Source: Caprimulgus europaeus (lineage: Eukaryota > Chordata > Aves > Caprimulgiformes > Caprimulgidae). Taken from it: a stretch of 64,000 nt of DNA. Each line of letters starts with the position of its first letter. The stretch's first letter is position 1. Positions 26,061-39,059 of this stretch are shown here, in pieces. Location of the stretch: positions 9,185,554 to 9,249,553 of the forward strand of contig OU015529.1 of the NCBI GenBank assembly GCA_907165065.1, given 5' to 3'. Made by a program: the position numbers and the translations under genes. The notes beneath the pieces were generated by a model. That model made no database searches and was not told the DNA's origin. It worked only from the letters and a program-made list of their open reading frames with translations.

Positions 26061-27339
26061 ACCCCCAATGATAATGCAGACTGCTTCCTGTAGATGTGAG
26101 AGCTGGGTACCATTTATAGCCTTCCTTGCTCTTACTGAAGGAAGAAGTGAATGCGTTAGTGAGGAATCATTAAAGACTGGCCTTTTGCCAAATGGAGTTG
26201 GGGTAGCACAGTCAGGAGATGTGTATTTACTTTCTAAAGTCTCACACCTCAGAAGACTGGTTCTGTTACACTACTGGAAAAGAAAATTCCACCTTTAAAC
26301 TGCAAATGTCCTGGAGGTTTTGCCTAGTAACACACAATGGCATTAAAACCATTGAGGGCATTGACTGCTGCATACCATAGTTGTGAGGAACCTCTCCCCT
26401 GACTTCATAGGGAGAGTGTTCTGCAGAAGGTGAAGTTAAGTCTTCCCAGTAATAGAGATACCAGTTTAAAAGTAGGCATATTCCCACTCCAATGGGTTCA
26501 TTAAAGATTCAAAGAGATTGAGGAAAAACTGGATCAGCAGAGTTGGAAGCAGGTTGCCTGACTCCAAGGAGGACAAAATTTGCTCAGAGTTCTGGAGTCA
26601 CTATTGTTGTTTGCAACTGGCATGGCATTTTAGTCCCAGAGGCTGTGCTTCTGTCTTCCCCAAAATAAAGGAACATGAATGGTCCATCAAGATGAAGTCA
26701 AACATTAAGTTAAAAACTGCTTTGGGTTTACCGAAGGAAGAAAGAGCATAATAGAAGCAGAGAGAAACAGCAGGTGGTACTTTTAGCATAAAAAGAGTTA
26801 CTGTTGGCTCATTAAAAAAAAACTTAAAATTTTCCATTGCAATAGAATAAACAGAAGAACAGAATAGATAAAAATTTGTGAGTTATACATGTAATGGAAT
26901 TTAAAAGTGGCAGGTTTCTTCATTTATTTTAAATCTTCCAAAAAACATGTAGCACACACCACGTTACCAAGTCATAAAAGAATGCAGAGCACACACACTC
27001 ATTTCTTAAGAATGTCATGTCATACTGCCATTTGCTCACAAGGAAAACAAAAAAAGTGTACTAAAAGCTTCAGGGATAACTGAAAAATGTATCTAATTAC
27101 TGCAGAGAAGTCTGCCAGGTGATTGTATTTTACTGATGTCAACTGACAAAAATTAAAAATACCCAGTCTTCTAGACTGCCATTTCAAATACAATATATTT
27201 AGTGAGGTTTTCTAAGCTCTGAATTCATTAGCTGGTAAAAGTAGGCAAACTGCTGCAAATTACAGAAACAATCTTTCCATAGATAATTTAACAAATATGT
27301 CTGTCAAGAGTAAAGCTATGGTCAGAAGCACAAATCTGA

Positions 27340-27510
27340 ATTTGAAATTAATAAAGAATATGACAAAAATATTACATGTACTTCCACATTTGAAGTGCAG
27401 TGCTGGCCACCACATTCCAAAAATTGGTATTTCAGAATCTAGGGGAATTGAAAGAAAGGAACAAGAATATCGTCAATCGTGGGGAAACTATCACATGAAG
27501 AAACAGGTCC
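27340..27510 (+). mobile_element. Old CR1 fragment
   Basis: It resembles the part of ancient CR1 just before the 3' region: gaatatgacaaaaatattac, cacatttgaagtgcagtgct, ggccaccacattcc, then the aagaaaggaac... segment near 27455. It is highly diverged. Confidence 0.5.
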
Positions 27511-27952
27511 AACAGGACCAAGCAATGCCTTCTTGAACTAAAGCATCCAGTACAAATAGACACTGCATCATGTGTCACAAGCATGTCCCAAATGAGGCAG
27601 TAGTTGCAATCAACATCTGGTGCATATAAGGAGGAAAAGGCAGCATCTTTAAAACTGGAGAAAAGCACAGAAAAGCAGACTGGAGGAAAGCAAGCAAGCA
27701 TTGTTATACCAGGCCAGACCTTGCCATCAGAGAAAACAAAAGACAGACCATCCAGAGGCAGAATGCAGACTGAGATGGCCAATAGGAGGGAACAGTACCC
27801 AAAAGTAGAGAAGAAATGGAATAAAACTCAGTGGAACACAACACAAAAATAAGAGTAGGTCTTTGGTCAAGGTATCAAAAGCCATAAAAGTACATTCAGA
27901 AAGAAAAAACATCAAGCAACAGATGATCCTACTTCAAGAGGAGGGAATTGAC

Positions 27953-28008
27953 ATGACAGCAGATATAATCTCCCAGCTATAATATCTCCCAGATATAATA
28001 TGACAGCT
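27953..28008. repeat. Short imperfect tandem repeat
   Basis: Units built on agatataatctccca recur three times (agatataatctcccag, ctataatatctcccag, atataatatgacagc), and atgacagc occurs at both edges. Confidence 0.7.
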
Positions 28009-28277
28009 ACACATGTTGGTTAAATACTGGAAGGGTTACATTCTAGTTCCATATGGCATAGTAAAAACCATGGGCTTGGAATTGCCATGAAGCTTCACTC
28101 AGAAGAATACACTTGAACTTGTTTTCTTTTTTGACAACTTATTACAACTCCAGCCATATAACTAAGCATAACTCTTGCTGTATAGATAAAATATTTTCAC
28201 TGGGTTTGACATTCACGTTCTCCTGAAAGGAATAACAAGCTAATTAACAAAGGAATCATTCATTTTAAAATACTTAC

Positions 28278-28406
28278 GAGTAAAAAATGTTAAATCCAGT
28301 TAGGTTATATGCAGCATCACTAAAAAAGTGTAGCAGTGCATAGCCAGATGTAGTAACTACTTCAGGAACAGTTTCATTTCCACGCACTTCAGGGACTATC
28401 AGACCA
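28278..28406 (-). CDS. ATRNL1: ATRNL1 internal exon, end of CUB domain (129 bp)
   Basis: This exon encodes the C-terminal third of the CUB domain. It finishes a Ser codon, then reads GLIVPEVRGNETVPEVV, TTSGYALLHFFSDAAYNL, TGFNIFY, and ends on two bases of the next Ser codon. The FSDAAYNLTGF stretch is shared by ATRN and ATRNL1. Two N-glycosylation sequons are visible (NET and NLT), as expected for a secreted or surface domain. The acceptor is tccttttcttttccag and the donor gtaagt. The phase joins exactly to the exon at 25372. There is no stop, frameshift or missing residue. Confidence 0.95.
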
Positions 28407-30566
28407 CTGGAAAAGAAAAGGAGAATTTTTGGTTGTTTTTTTTTTAATCAGTCTTTGGGAAAAGGGGAAAGGAAAAAAAAAAAAGGAAAGAGGGAGTTAG
28501 CTTTTCTGGTTGTTAATTATACAACAACACTCATAAATCTAATCTTAAAACTTCTGTTCTAAAAAAGCAAATAATGAAATGTGTATAAAACTTGTCCATA
28601 TTTCTGCAAGCTAAGGTAGGGTTTTCCACAAAAACAAACCAAAAAATCTCCTCCTTCACACAGTAATGCAAAATTTCACATCAGATTATTCTGAGGGTGC
28701 ACACACTGTCAGTATAATTTTTAAAATTTATTTTAACTTTGAAAAAAAAAATATATATACCCTTTAGACAGGTGTTTAACGCTCATTGCCTTTCAGCACT
28801 AATTCTATTTCCACATATTTGGACCTTTAGAAGTTTATCTTACTAAAGAATTTCAAACATGCAAAGTATGATAATTAAGTAATTTCCAAGAAAAGGCAAT
28901 TTTCCAATGGAAATCAGAATGCCTTTTAAAACTTTAGAAAGATGTTAAGTCAGTCTTAAATAAAGACTGAAGTAGGAAAACAAGCAATATATTAAAATAC
29001 TCAGAAAAAGGATCACCTCCATCAAGCAGTGCCTCATCACAAATATAAAGTAAAAGTTATAGGAATCCTAAGGAACACACTAACAATCAATAAACCAAAA
29101 GATATTTGAAGTAATGAACACAGGAAGAGGAACCTGCTCTTTCCTGTTATTCATGCTACAAATCAGACTCCTGAATAATAACTAGACACATTTAACAAAT
29201 ACGACTTCAGGGAGGAAGCAAAAAAACCCCAAGTAATTTAATGTAACAGTTTGGGAGAGTTAGAGGTGGTGGTGCAGATTGCTGTAGTTGGGCAGGCAAG
29301 AGCAATGACCTTAGCTTTGTCCCCTTAGAAGAAAGCACTCATTTATGCATTTAGTATTTCCTAATCTTCAGTAGCAAAATCAGTATTTCCTAATGCAAAA
29401 TGAAGTACAATTTCTGTCCCACAGAGTATTTGTGTATATATGCACAAACAGTTTCTGGCTTGTTGTTTTATTTTTTTAATATAGCTTTGCACTCAACAGA
29501 TATCCCAAGCTAACACTTTTACTGATTTCAAAGGATTAGGTTCCTGTGCTTTCTCTCTAATAAACTATAGTCCAATTGCATTGAATACTCTTTCTGGAAT
29601 GTTTACCAAAATTTTAACACAAGGGCAGGAATAAACCAACTGAAATATTTTGGTAAAGTCCGGGAATTGAGGAAACGTGTTAAAATTCATATGCCCTACT
29701 TTTTCTCTCTTGGACACATAGGAAATGCAGTGCATGGACCTAATTCTTCACCTCAACAGTGTATTGTAATTTGAAAGGCAAATGATTAGTCTTTATTCAG
29801 TATTAGTTGTTATGCTCTTTGTTTATTGTTGCTGATTTTGTTTTACTTGTAAACCTTACTACAAAGTAATATTGCAATCCTAGACAACAAGTATTTACCT
29901 GAAAAAATATTTAGTTGCGTAGAAATTCTCGTAAGCTAATAACATAACAAAAGGAAAGAAATTCCATTATTTCAGTTGATAGCAAATTTGAGCTCTCCTC
30001 CAGGACTTTGAAGAATTTGATAATTTTACCCACTATGACTTAGTCACAATGATGCCCAGTTTAGCAATTTAAGGAAATGTTACAAAATTAGTGCTTAAGA
30101 TAGCCTTTGTATTAAATGCCCTGAACAAGTCTCTTCACACTTCACGCAGAAAGGTAGAAGCCATTTAGCAGCCATTGCCTGTAACTTACACACAGGGCAG
30201 CATTACCTGAGTTACAGATTGCAATTCTCCCCTGAGTATGATCAGATACCAATACTACTGGCTAGTGCCACATTTAAAGCACATTAGAACTCAGGAGTCA
30301 CTATTGGAAGGATGCTGGAAAATACATTTCTGATTGTCTATGAGCATCAGCACTCCATGGATTTATGCTATGATCACCTAACCAAAACAGTTGTGTTTTG
30401 CAATTTACTCTAACAAAACTTTACATATCTGCTCCCACAATATTAACATAAGAAAACAAGTTATTTAACAAACTAAAGCTTCTAATGTTTTGGGGTTTTT
30501 TTCCCCCGTGAACTGAAAACGTCCATACATGGCTACTTGGACTAAAAGGTTAATAAACACACTTAC
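28407..30566 (-). other. ATRNL1: ATRNL1 intron between second and third CUB exons
   Basis: This is a 2,160-bp intron with gtaagt and ttccag ends. Apart from poly-T/poly-A tracts near 28438-28485 and 28741-28760 I see no feature in it. Confidence 0.85.
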
Positions 30567-30680
30567 CTAAATACAGCTATTAAAGGTGCATATATTGAAT
30601 CTCCATCATATACATACATATGGTCCCAACTACATTCTGTGGCAAAGTGATTAAATCTTAATCTTAGTATTGCATTTGGG
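30567..30680 (-). CDS. ATRNL1: ATRNL1 internal exon, middle of CUB domain (114 bp)
   Basis: This is the central CUB exon of attractin-like 1. It completes the Tyr codon begun in the previous exon, then encodes PNAILRLRFNHFATECSW, DHMYVYDGDSIYAPLIAV and ends in Phe plus the first two bases of a Ser codon. The motif ECSWDHMYVYDG fits the family pattern C-x2-D-x-(L/M)-x-(V/I)-x-DG, which in many CUB domains contributes a calcium site; calcium binding here is inferred. The acceptor is preceded by a long T tract (t13 ccccag) and the donor is gtaagt. From memory human ATRNL1 has Leu where this copy has Phe just before the exon end. Confidence 0.95.
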
Positions 30681-30926
30681 CTGGGGAAAAAAAAAAAAAT
30701 TGAGGTAAAACATTATTTACACAAATATTAAGCTCATAAGATAAAGAACTTAATATTGATCATGCCAACATAACTCTATTAAAACATTTTGGATACAAAT
30801 TAAACATTTCAGAGAGTTAAATAACAATGCAGGGCAAGCAAATATTTCACTTTATTTTAGAAAACGTTAAAAATAATATTTTCAGTCCAAGTCTAATATC
30901 CCTAAAGTTAACAAGAGACGAGTTCA

Positions 30927-30960
30927 CCAGGTTTTATCAGTATCCAGGTTTTATCAGTAT
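30927..30960. repeat. Perfect 17-bp tandem duplication
   Basis: ccaggttttatcagtat occurs twice head to tail with no difference, which suggests a recent slippage event. Confidence 0.95.
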
Positions 30961-32081
30961 TCAGAACCACAAATTTAGAGCAGTTAAAATGTCCCATTTT
31001 AATGTATTAGCTTTACTTTACAATGTCAAGACTAAGAGGTTTAAAGAGTCTTTCAAGACAAAATAATCTACACATACCCTTTCCAGTATTATACTAGTTA
31101 TTGCAAATAAAAATCCTAAAACACAAATTTAAAATAGCAAGCAATGCTAGTGCAAGATTTTTTTTTCCTTCTCCCTCTCCCTTCTCCCCAGTCTGACACT
31201 TGGGAGTCAGATTTCACCAGTTTTTGCTAGAGCTCCAGATAGAGACTGCAAAATTTCTGAAAAGGGGAAATTTCTCATGTGACCAAATTAGCAGACTCCT
31301 AAATATATTCCATGCAACATACTAATTATTTTATTTCATTTTATTTTCCCCCTCCTTCTCACTGGTTCAAGTACAGTTTGTCAGTTTGGAAAACATATGC
31401 TTTTTTTTTTTCCCTCTCCTGTGAGAGATCATTTCTAGAGAGCTCTCCTTGTTCATGTTTTAAAAGAGAGTATTTTATACATATGTGACTTCCTTGTGTG
31501 TTGACTTATGCACTATGTTACCAGGTTGCATTACTCTTACACATACTGGGCAGCATATTCTTTCCTCCAGCTACCCACTCTACCATTTCCTGCAAAGAGG
31601 AGGAACAGAGCAAAGACCAACTTCAAAGCAGAGTTTGTGTGCAGTCCTGAGGCATAGTTTCCACTTTAGCATAGTGTAGTACAGTGCAAATATTCTCTAG
31701 CTATCCTGGATAAAAAAAGTCTAGCTATGTCAGAAAGATATTCAGCTATAGCCTAGTCATCTAGATATTGAAGCTTCTACTTCTATGATTTTGTACTACC
31801 TACAACTTCATTGCAGTTGTGTTTAAATGACTATCTGCATATAAGCAGACCAAAATTAGATCATTACTGAACAGCAACAACAGAGCAGACATCTAAGGTA
31901 ATTGAGATTATGACAATATGGAAAGGGAGTAATTTTCTTCTAGAACCCTAGTAGAACTCAGACCTAGCTAAATTCTTCATCAAAATACTGACCCATACTC
32001 TGGGGAAAAGAAGTCCCACTGAAATTAACAAATTTGTTAGCCATACTAGTGCATATGTCTCATACAGACTTTTCATAAGGG

Positions 32082-32364
32082 CAGTTAATTACAGGACAAG
32101 GGGAAATGGCTTTAAGCTGAAAGAGGGAAGATTTAGATTAGATATTAGGAAGAAATTCTCCACTGTGAGGGTGGTCAGGCACTGGAACAGGTTGCCCAAG
32201 GAAGTTGTGGATGCCCCCTCCCTGGAAGTGTTCTTGGCCAGGCTGGATGAGGCTTTGAGCAGCCTGGTCTAGTGGAAGGTGTCCCTGCTGATGGCAGGGG
32301 GGTTGGAACTGGATGATCTTTAAGGTCTCTTCCAGCCCACACCATTCTATGATTCTATGATTCT
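32082..32364 (+). mobile_element. CR1 LINE 3' end, young copy
   Basis: A well-preserved CR1 end: ttagattagatattaggaag, actgtgagggtggtcaggca, ctggaacaggttgcccaagg, ggatgatctttaaggtctct, and the full terminal repeat attctatgattctatgattc. It is 5'-truncated to about 280 bp and of the same subfamily as 59968-60111. It lies on the antisense strand of ATRNL1, about 600 bp from the first CUB exon. Confidence 0.95.
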
Positions 32365-32969
32365 TTCTTTGTGCATGTCTGTGTTTCACTGCTGCATAAA
32401 CTGAAAAATTAGCAACAGACATGAGACATCTAAACTGTATAAACTGTGGATACAATATGATTTTAAAATTTATTACCTAGCATGCAAAAGAAAATACTTT
32501 ATAGAAGCATTAACTTCTGAGCAACATGTAACTGAAAAATTATCATCAGACTGGAAGCATTCTGTACTTGAAGCCATTCCTTATTTATTGCTGCAGAGTA
32601 AGATAATGAGTTAAATAATAGGATTCTGTAACCACATTTGGAACTTATGTAAAGGTACCCAAACAGGCAACAAATTTATTATAGGGTTTTGAGAGCTTGC
32701 AGCACTGGCCAAATTCCAATGTCAGCCTAACTTCTGCTAGTAATTTGAATGAGAATGGAGTTTGGCCAACTCTGAGTAATCCTGAAAATCCTACTTCAAC
32801 TTTTTCTTTTTTTTTAACCTTTATAACATTTAAACAAAAACAAATAAACAAAAACCACAAAATTTTATATTTTATCCAGATGCTATCTCTACTTGAGGAA
32901 TTCTTTAGATCTCTAGAATACACAGTATCAAACTAACAGAAAATTTAAGCTATGAAAATAAATACTTAC

Positions 32970-33053
32970 TATCCTTCAATTAACCATGTACATTTAGTTT
33001 TATATTTATAATTTATTGGTCCATCTGTTAAATATCCAGACGGTTCTGTTAAC
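32970..33053 (-). CDS. ATRNL1: ATRNL1 internal exon, start of CUB domain (84 bp)
   Basis: This exon encodes the first third of the CUB domain of attractin-like 1, an extracellular module of a large membrane glycoprotein. Read on the minus strand it starts with the last base of a Lys codon, then gives LTEPSGYLTDGPINYKYK and TKCTWLIEG, and ends on the first two bases of a Tyr codon. The segment matches my memory of human ATRNL1; the paralogue ATRN reads differently after LT. The acceptor has a good pyrimidine tract (tgttttttctcttgtag) and the donor is gtaagt. The Cys in KCTW is the first CUB cysteine. The phase joins exactly to the exon at 30680. The preceding exon, ending in a codon for Lys, was not found upstream. 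Confidence 0.95.
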
Positions 33054-33627
33054 CTACAAGAGAAAAAACAGTGCTGTAATATACCAGAGATAACAAAACA
33101 GAACACACATCATCAACATACAAATAGATTCTTTCTGGATAGAAAGGAAATTGGGGTGGGGGAAAGAGTTAAGTGTCTCTTCATATTTCTTGTTGTAGTA
33201 TTTTTGCTCATAAAAACTAGAATTCTGATTACAATATATCACTGATTTGCTTTCTTCCCCTGGGCAATCACAAGACTTCTGATTTTTCTATTTCAGTAGC
33301 AAGCAAAGACTACATATAATTTAAATTATCCTTCACATGAAATGGATCCAAGCCAGTGTAAAGGGTTATTTATTTAAGAGTGTTTTGGTTTGGTTTGCTT
33401 GGGTTTTTTGCCATTGCTTTACATCTTACTTCTGAAATTAGACCACAGCAGCAGTGGGAAAACTGTTCTAGATCAAGGGAAATTAAGGCACAAATTATAA
33501 ATTTAAATAAGCATATCTGCCTGTCTATCCCTCTTCTATTCCTGGTCAGCGATGAAACATGGGAAAGCAGAACAACACTGAACTACACAGAAACTAAATA
33601 AAATGCATACCAACAGCTATAAAATGT

Positions 33628-34560
33628 CAGACCAAAATGCCAACATAGTCCAGTACCCTGCCTCTGACAGTGACCTACAGTGGATACCCAGGAAAGAATT
33701 TAAATCCCCAGAGACACTCCCCACAGCATTACACCACCTTGCAGCATCTAGAACATCCTGAAGGAATTATTTCCACACATATATGAAGAGACATCTCAAC
33801 TGTTTTTATCTAGAGCCTACCTCTTGGTAATTTCATCTGACATCCTTAGGTCTGGTATTGGATGAGATGAGGAACAACAGCACGCTGTTTACATGCTTTA
33901 TCCCACTCAAAATATAATGATACATGTTGCTTCCCTTCCTTCTCTCCTTCTCTTTTCCAACCTGAGAAATCTTTGCTCATTTAGTTGTTTCTCATAGGGA
34001 ATAACTATGTTTGATCATCCTCACTGCTGATATTTAATATATCTTTTCCATTCTGCTCTACTCTTTCTGATATGCGATACAGAGATCAGCATAACGTACT
34101 CAAGATGCAAGTGAACCATAAATCTGTACTGTAGCATAATAATGATTTCCACTTTGTTCCCTATTCCCATCTTAACATTTTATTTGCTCTTTCAACAACT
34201 ACTATGCTGATATTTTAAACACAACTAGCTGCTACAACTTTTTTCTGAGGGATAACAGATATTCAAGATTCATTACACATAGCAATTCACTTAATGTAGA
34301 AATAGAACCTTTTTCCTCCATTCATATATATTACTTCACATTAATCTATACACAGTGATAAAATAGTAGATGAAATTCAATAATCTATAACCATAAAAGC
34401 TTTCTGAAAGAGCTTAGCATCTTCAGCACACTTTAACTTCACAATTTACAACAATTTCTACATCTTTTATGATTACGTTCTATAGTTCAGACCTTAACAC
34501 ACATCTCTGGTGGCCTTACTCCACTGGGAAAACTGACCATCCTACTCTTTAAAATGTTAC
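33628..34560 (-). mobile_element. Old CR1-type LINE, about 0.9 kb
   Basis: Read on the plus strand, the order is that of an ancient CR1 in reverse: tagtccagtaccctgcctct (33648), cttctcttttccaacctgag (33948), gcatctcaagatgcaagtg-like sequence (34099), ttgctctttcaacaactact (34184), ccataaaagctttctgaaag (34391) and ggccttactccactgggaaa (34511). It keeps the 3' region and part of the reverse transcriptase but no readable frame. It starts 575 bp upstream of the first CUB exon. Confidence 0.65.
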
Positions 34561-37500
34561 AAGAACAACAAATATAAATACAGACTCAGAAATGCTCATT
34601 TCTTTCACTACAGTGTGGAAAGATAATTGTTAAGAATAAGTATCATTGAATAAGAAAAAAGAAGCAGTTGGGGTTTTCTTTTTTGTTTCAGTTTTTATTA
34701 ATAAATCAAGAGTAGATCTACGTCCAGAGGCAATGCTGAACAAGCTGACCAAGTCACAGGTGAATTTTCTCACCAGGATTCAACCAGAATTCAGTATCTG
34801 CTATCTTACTACATTTGAAGCTGTATACACCAATTTTTAAAATATTCATTACCACGTCTACTGTAAATTATTTACATTTTTACACATATCAAACATTACT
34901 GCACACTAACTAACAGAGGTCTGTAATTCCAAAAATAAAATTATAAACATGTGGAAAGGAAATAAAAACAAGGGAGCAAGAAAGAAAAATTTACAAGACA
35001 AGGTCCTCACTAGGTTTTTAAAAATATTCCTTCACCTGTCCTGTAAGAACTAGCATCATTTTTTTTAGGCACACTGTAAGCCACTCTGCTGGTGGCTTGA
35101 ATGAAGATCTTTACCCACACTACCCTTTTGATGAAATGGGACAAAGTTCTGTAATATATGGAGCTGTCCAAATAATCGTACATTTTCAGGGCATAAAAGC
35201 AGTATCAAGAATGTATTTTATGTTTCTGAATAAAAAGAAGAAAAGCAGATAAACAGCTTGTAACATGAGCAACAGACTGGGAGGAAAAAAATACAGCATA
35301 AAATTCCAATCAAAATTATTTTAGTGCCATTCTATGGTTTATACACAGATGTAAAGTCTCATATAGCAAGCCACAGAACATTTATTTTGCTGCAAGAAGT
35401 GTGGAATATCGTAAGTATTCATTTGCAGTCATGACCATTGCCTTTCTTAGTAGCTGTATAATGCAATGGAGGTGACTTACAAGAGTTGTTTTTATTAGAT
35501 CAGCCCTTTGGCACTAGGAAAGTGCAAACAATTTCCCTGTTCACCTACGCTGATAATTTTTCAATAAATAGGTTTTTTTCAGAAGAGTAAATAGCCTTTG
35601 AAGCAGCTATTGCACTTTGCTGAAAACAATAAAGAATAAATAAGAGCATGACATTGCTTTGTAATAATGATTGTGGAAAATGGTAAGAGAAAGGGGCTGT
35701 TCTATTTAAAATAAAAACATAGCAAGCTAGAGCAGTATCACTTTAAGTTTCTTAAGTCAAACCAAGAATTTTCTGTATCATTTCTCTTTTCAAACACTAT
35801 CAAATGTCAAACCCCATAAATAACAAAGATAAGCAGTACTACCTCCATGTAACCTCTTACCAAATCAAGGTCAATCCTCTCTATCGTACAAAGCCAGGTA
35901 CTCACAATTCTAGTTTTCCTCGGGGACTAACGGTGATCCTGTCAAACAACCAACATCCAGAGAAGCCACCTGACTACAGGCTCTCTAGTTACAGAAGCAG
36001 AACAGCCAGAACGATGCCTACATGCTGCATCCCACTCCCGGCTCCTTGCTGAGAAAGCTTCAGGGATGAGGGGACAGCCAGAACAATTTGTGTGCCCTGT
36101 TTAAGCACCACAGGTTTGTCACACTGAGACTCCAGCTTTCTAAACAGAATGCACAGGGCAGCAGCTGATGTTGTATATTGTCATTTTAAATTGCATGCCT
36201 GTTTTCATAAACATAATGATATTTTTTTTTTAGTTGGCAGGTTTATAATTAAACCTATAAAGAATTAGAGGTGCATGCCAAGAAAACATTTCCCTTCTCT
36301 GCACACTGTAAAACAGATCTACCAAATTACAGAAAGAAGTCGGGACGCTGCACAGCAGTTAAAGACATTCAGAAGCACCAGTGCCAGATTAGTCACTCAC
36401 CAGGCTAATCAGTCAATAATAGCTCATGTGAAAGGGATGTGGCACTCTAGGTTGTTTCATCTAGCAGACAGATATATACCAGAAATGCAAGGGCTAAAAG
36501 GCTAAAGTCAACACAGGGCAACTAAAACATGAAACAAAGGGAAATCTATATTCCCCTGGATTATTAGCACCATTATAAAATAATAGCAAATGTAATTGAG
36601 TTAGAATTCACAGTGGTAACATTTATATTTACCACTGCAGAGACTTCAAATCAAGACTGAGGCATTTCAAGAAAAAAGTATGTTCTATTTCAGTCAGAAA
36701 TTACTGGTCTAAAACAAAGGAGTAGTCACATAAAAATCTATGGCCTGAAAAACATAAGACGTCAGAGCAGGTTATTAAAATGGCCCTTCCTGGCTGTAAT
36801 ATTTATAGATCTGTGAAAAATGAAGTCATGTCATCTCCTGTAAAAGAATAGCATCAAATATTTCCAAAAGGGGCTCTAGTTTAAACCAGAGAAGTCACTG
36901 GGTATTTTCTGTCAGCAGCAGACCATGAAGATCCACAAAACTGCTGGTAGATGGACAGGCAGAAGTCTGATTTATAATACAGTACATTAGAAGAAACATA
37001 GCATAAGGCACATTCACAGTATTACAAATATTCACTGTTCAATAAAAGAAGGGGTTATGCAGAGGTTCATTTATCTCTATATTACTTAGTATCATATTTC
37101 TATTCAGAATTTTATTACATGCTGGATTATTTTACAATTCCTACTTCAGATATATCTGAATATAAGACACGGCATATTTTGCTGCATGGATTCATCTCAA
37201 TATCAGTATTTGTGTGTCAGTCAAGGACTATTCTCTCCACTGCTGCAATATTTTCCTCCATCTCCTTTTCAACCTTTATGAAAATTTTTTTTATTAAAAA
37301 AAAAATAAAAATCAATAAATGTGCTTCAAAGTTATATGATCAAACCCTTCATAAATACAAATAAGGGCAACCTTTCTGGCTCAAGATCTTGTATTGAACC
37401 TGTACAGCAGGGATCTCTATCCCAGATGAGATCAGGTGAATAGACTAAGAAAAAAAAATTAAAAAAATTTGGACTATCTTACAGGACACCAGAATGAATG

Positions 37501-39059
37501 AGGACTATGATATCAGAAAGAAATACAGAAAAGACCAAGAGGTCACTTCTCACTGCAACAACTACCTTGAAGTGATATAGAGAGATGCACCACAAGGATT
37601 ATACACGCGACTTTGTAAGGCTCAAACTGCAGCCTTTAGGGTCTCAAGTAGAAGTTAAGACATACAAATCACTGGTGTGCAGGGAGACAGCCAGTTCCAA
37701 CAGGAACCACACCCATTGATTAAGTAATTTAAATAATAGACTATGAAGATTTTTTAGTATTTTTTTGCAAAGGAAGATCTGAAAATCAACATGTTCTGAA
37801 AAACCTAAAAAGCCATCAAGTGCACCTGACAGAAATTCTAAGAATTTGCATTTGATTTTCCTGCATTTTTACATTTAGGGTAGAACATTGCTGTCAGCTT
37901 AGTTTGGGTTTTGGTTTGGTTGGTTTTTTTTTTCCACAATGTATACTGAAACAGAATATACTGAACATACCGTAGTTCTAATTTTTCTTCAATGACTAAT
38001 CAATTTTCTTCAAGACTAATACATTAGGAAAATATTTGCATATGCCAATCACACTCCTATACTTGTTACATACTGCTTTGCATTATTAGAAGAATGTATA
38101 TTTAGAAACACTAAGGACATTCACAAGAACTTTTCACATGCCAACTAATCAAAGGCATGCTCTTAAATAGACTCCACTTTATCCAGTTTCTTTTGTAAAA
38201 TGTCTCTACTGTTCAATTTAAGTATTCAGTTCCTCTCTCTAACTTATTTTTAACAAAACCAGGTTTCAAAACAATCAAAAAATACCAGAAAAGTCAAATG
38301 AAGACTACAGTATAACAATATTTTTCCCCATAATAATATATGCTGTATTTCCAGAAGCTTAACAGTTAGGTGTGGCACAAATCTGTTTTCTTAAGTGCTT
38401 AGCTTTTGGGTTTTTTGTTTTGTTTTGGTTGGATTTTGGGAGGGGGGAGGGGTGTTAATAAAATCAGCAGGGTTATAATCTTTGATTGGTGCAAAACATT
38501 AATTTAAAGTTTAACTTCAACAGGTGTTTTTTTTCCTCATTCATTGTTTCTAAAAAAGGCCATTATTCTATAGGACATGTTTGTAGTAGTCCCAAAAACT
38601 ACTGAAAGAAACTGCATCGTAGATGTTCCTCTCAAAGTACACACTTGCGTGGTGTATTACTTAAGCAATGTATTTTCACTTACATAAAAGCTTCAAAAAA
38701 ATCTACTCCCTCCCTTAGGCTTCATAAAATTATATGAATTCACAGGGCACAGACCATTCATTCAGAATGGGATAGCTCAATGTTTGACTGTGAGACATTA
38801 AAAGGGAATCCATAAAGTGACTAGAAATAAGCAAATGTGGGCACAGTCTTATGAAGACATGGTAGACAAACCAGATGCATAAATATATAAGTAATATAGT
38901 AACATTAAAGATAATCCCAATATTTATTCTATTGTAAACTAAAATTACTGTGGAAATACCATATGAGACTACCCGAGGATTTTCTTATTCCTCCTCATAG
39001 TTGTAGGTGGTACTTGACATTTTTTTACCCCACAAAAACTTCAATTGCCATTTAGTTAA

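Larger units (their letters stand above)
25373..28277 (-). other. ATRNL1: ATRNL1 intron between CUB and EGF exons
   Basis: This 2,905-bp intron has a gtaagt donor and a ttccag acceptor. It holds the AT/GT microsatellite at the acceptor, a possible degenerate LTR (from 25798), an unassigned moderately GC-rich stretch to about 26760, an old CR1 fragment (27340-27510) and a short tandem repeat (27953-28008). Confidence 0.85.
30681..32969 (-). other. ATRNL1: ATRNL1 intron between first and second CUB exons
   Basis: This 2,289-bp intron has gtaagt and ccccag ends. It holds a perfect 17-bp tandem duplication (30927-30960), a polypyrimidine stretch near 31159-31190 and a young CR1 copy (32082-32364). 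Confidence 0.85.
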
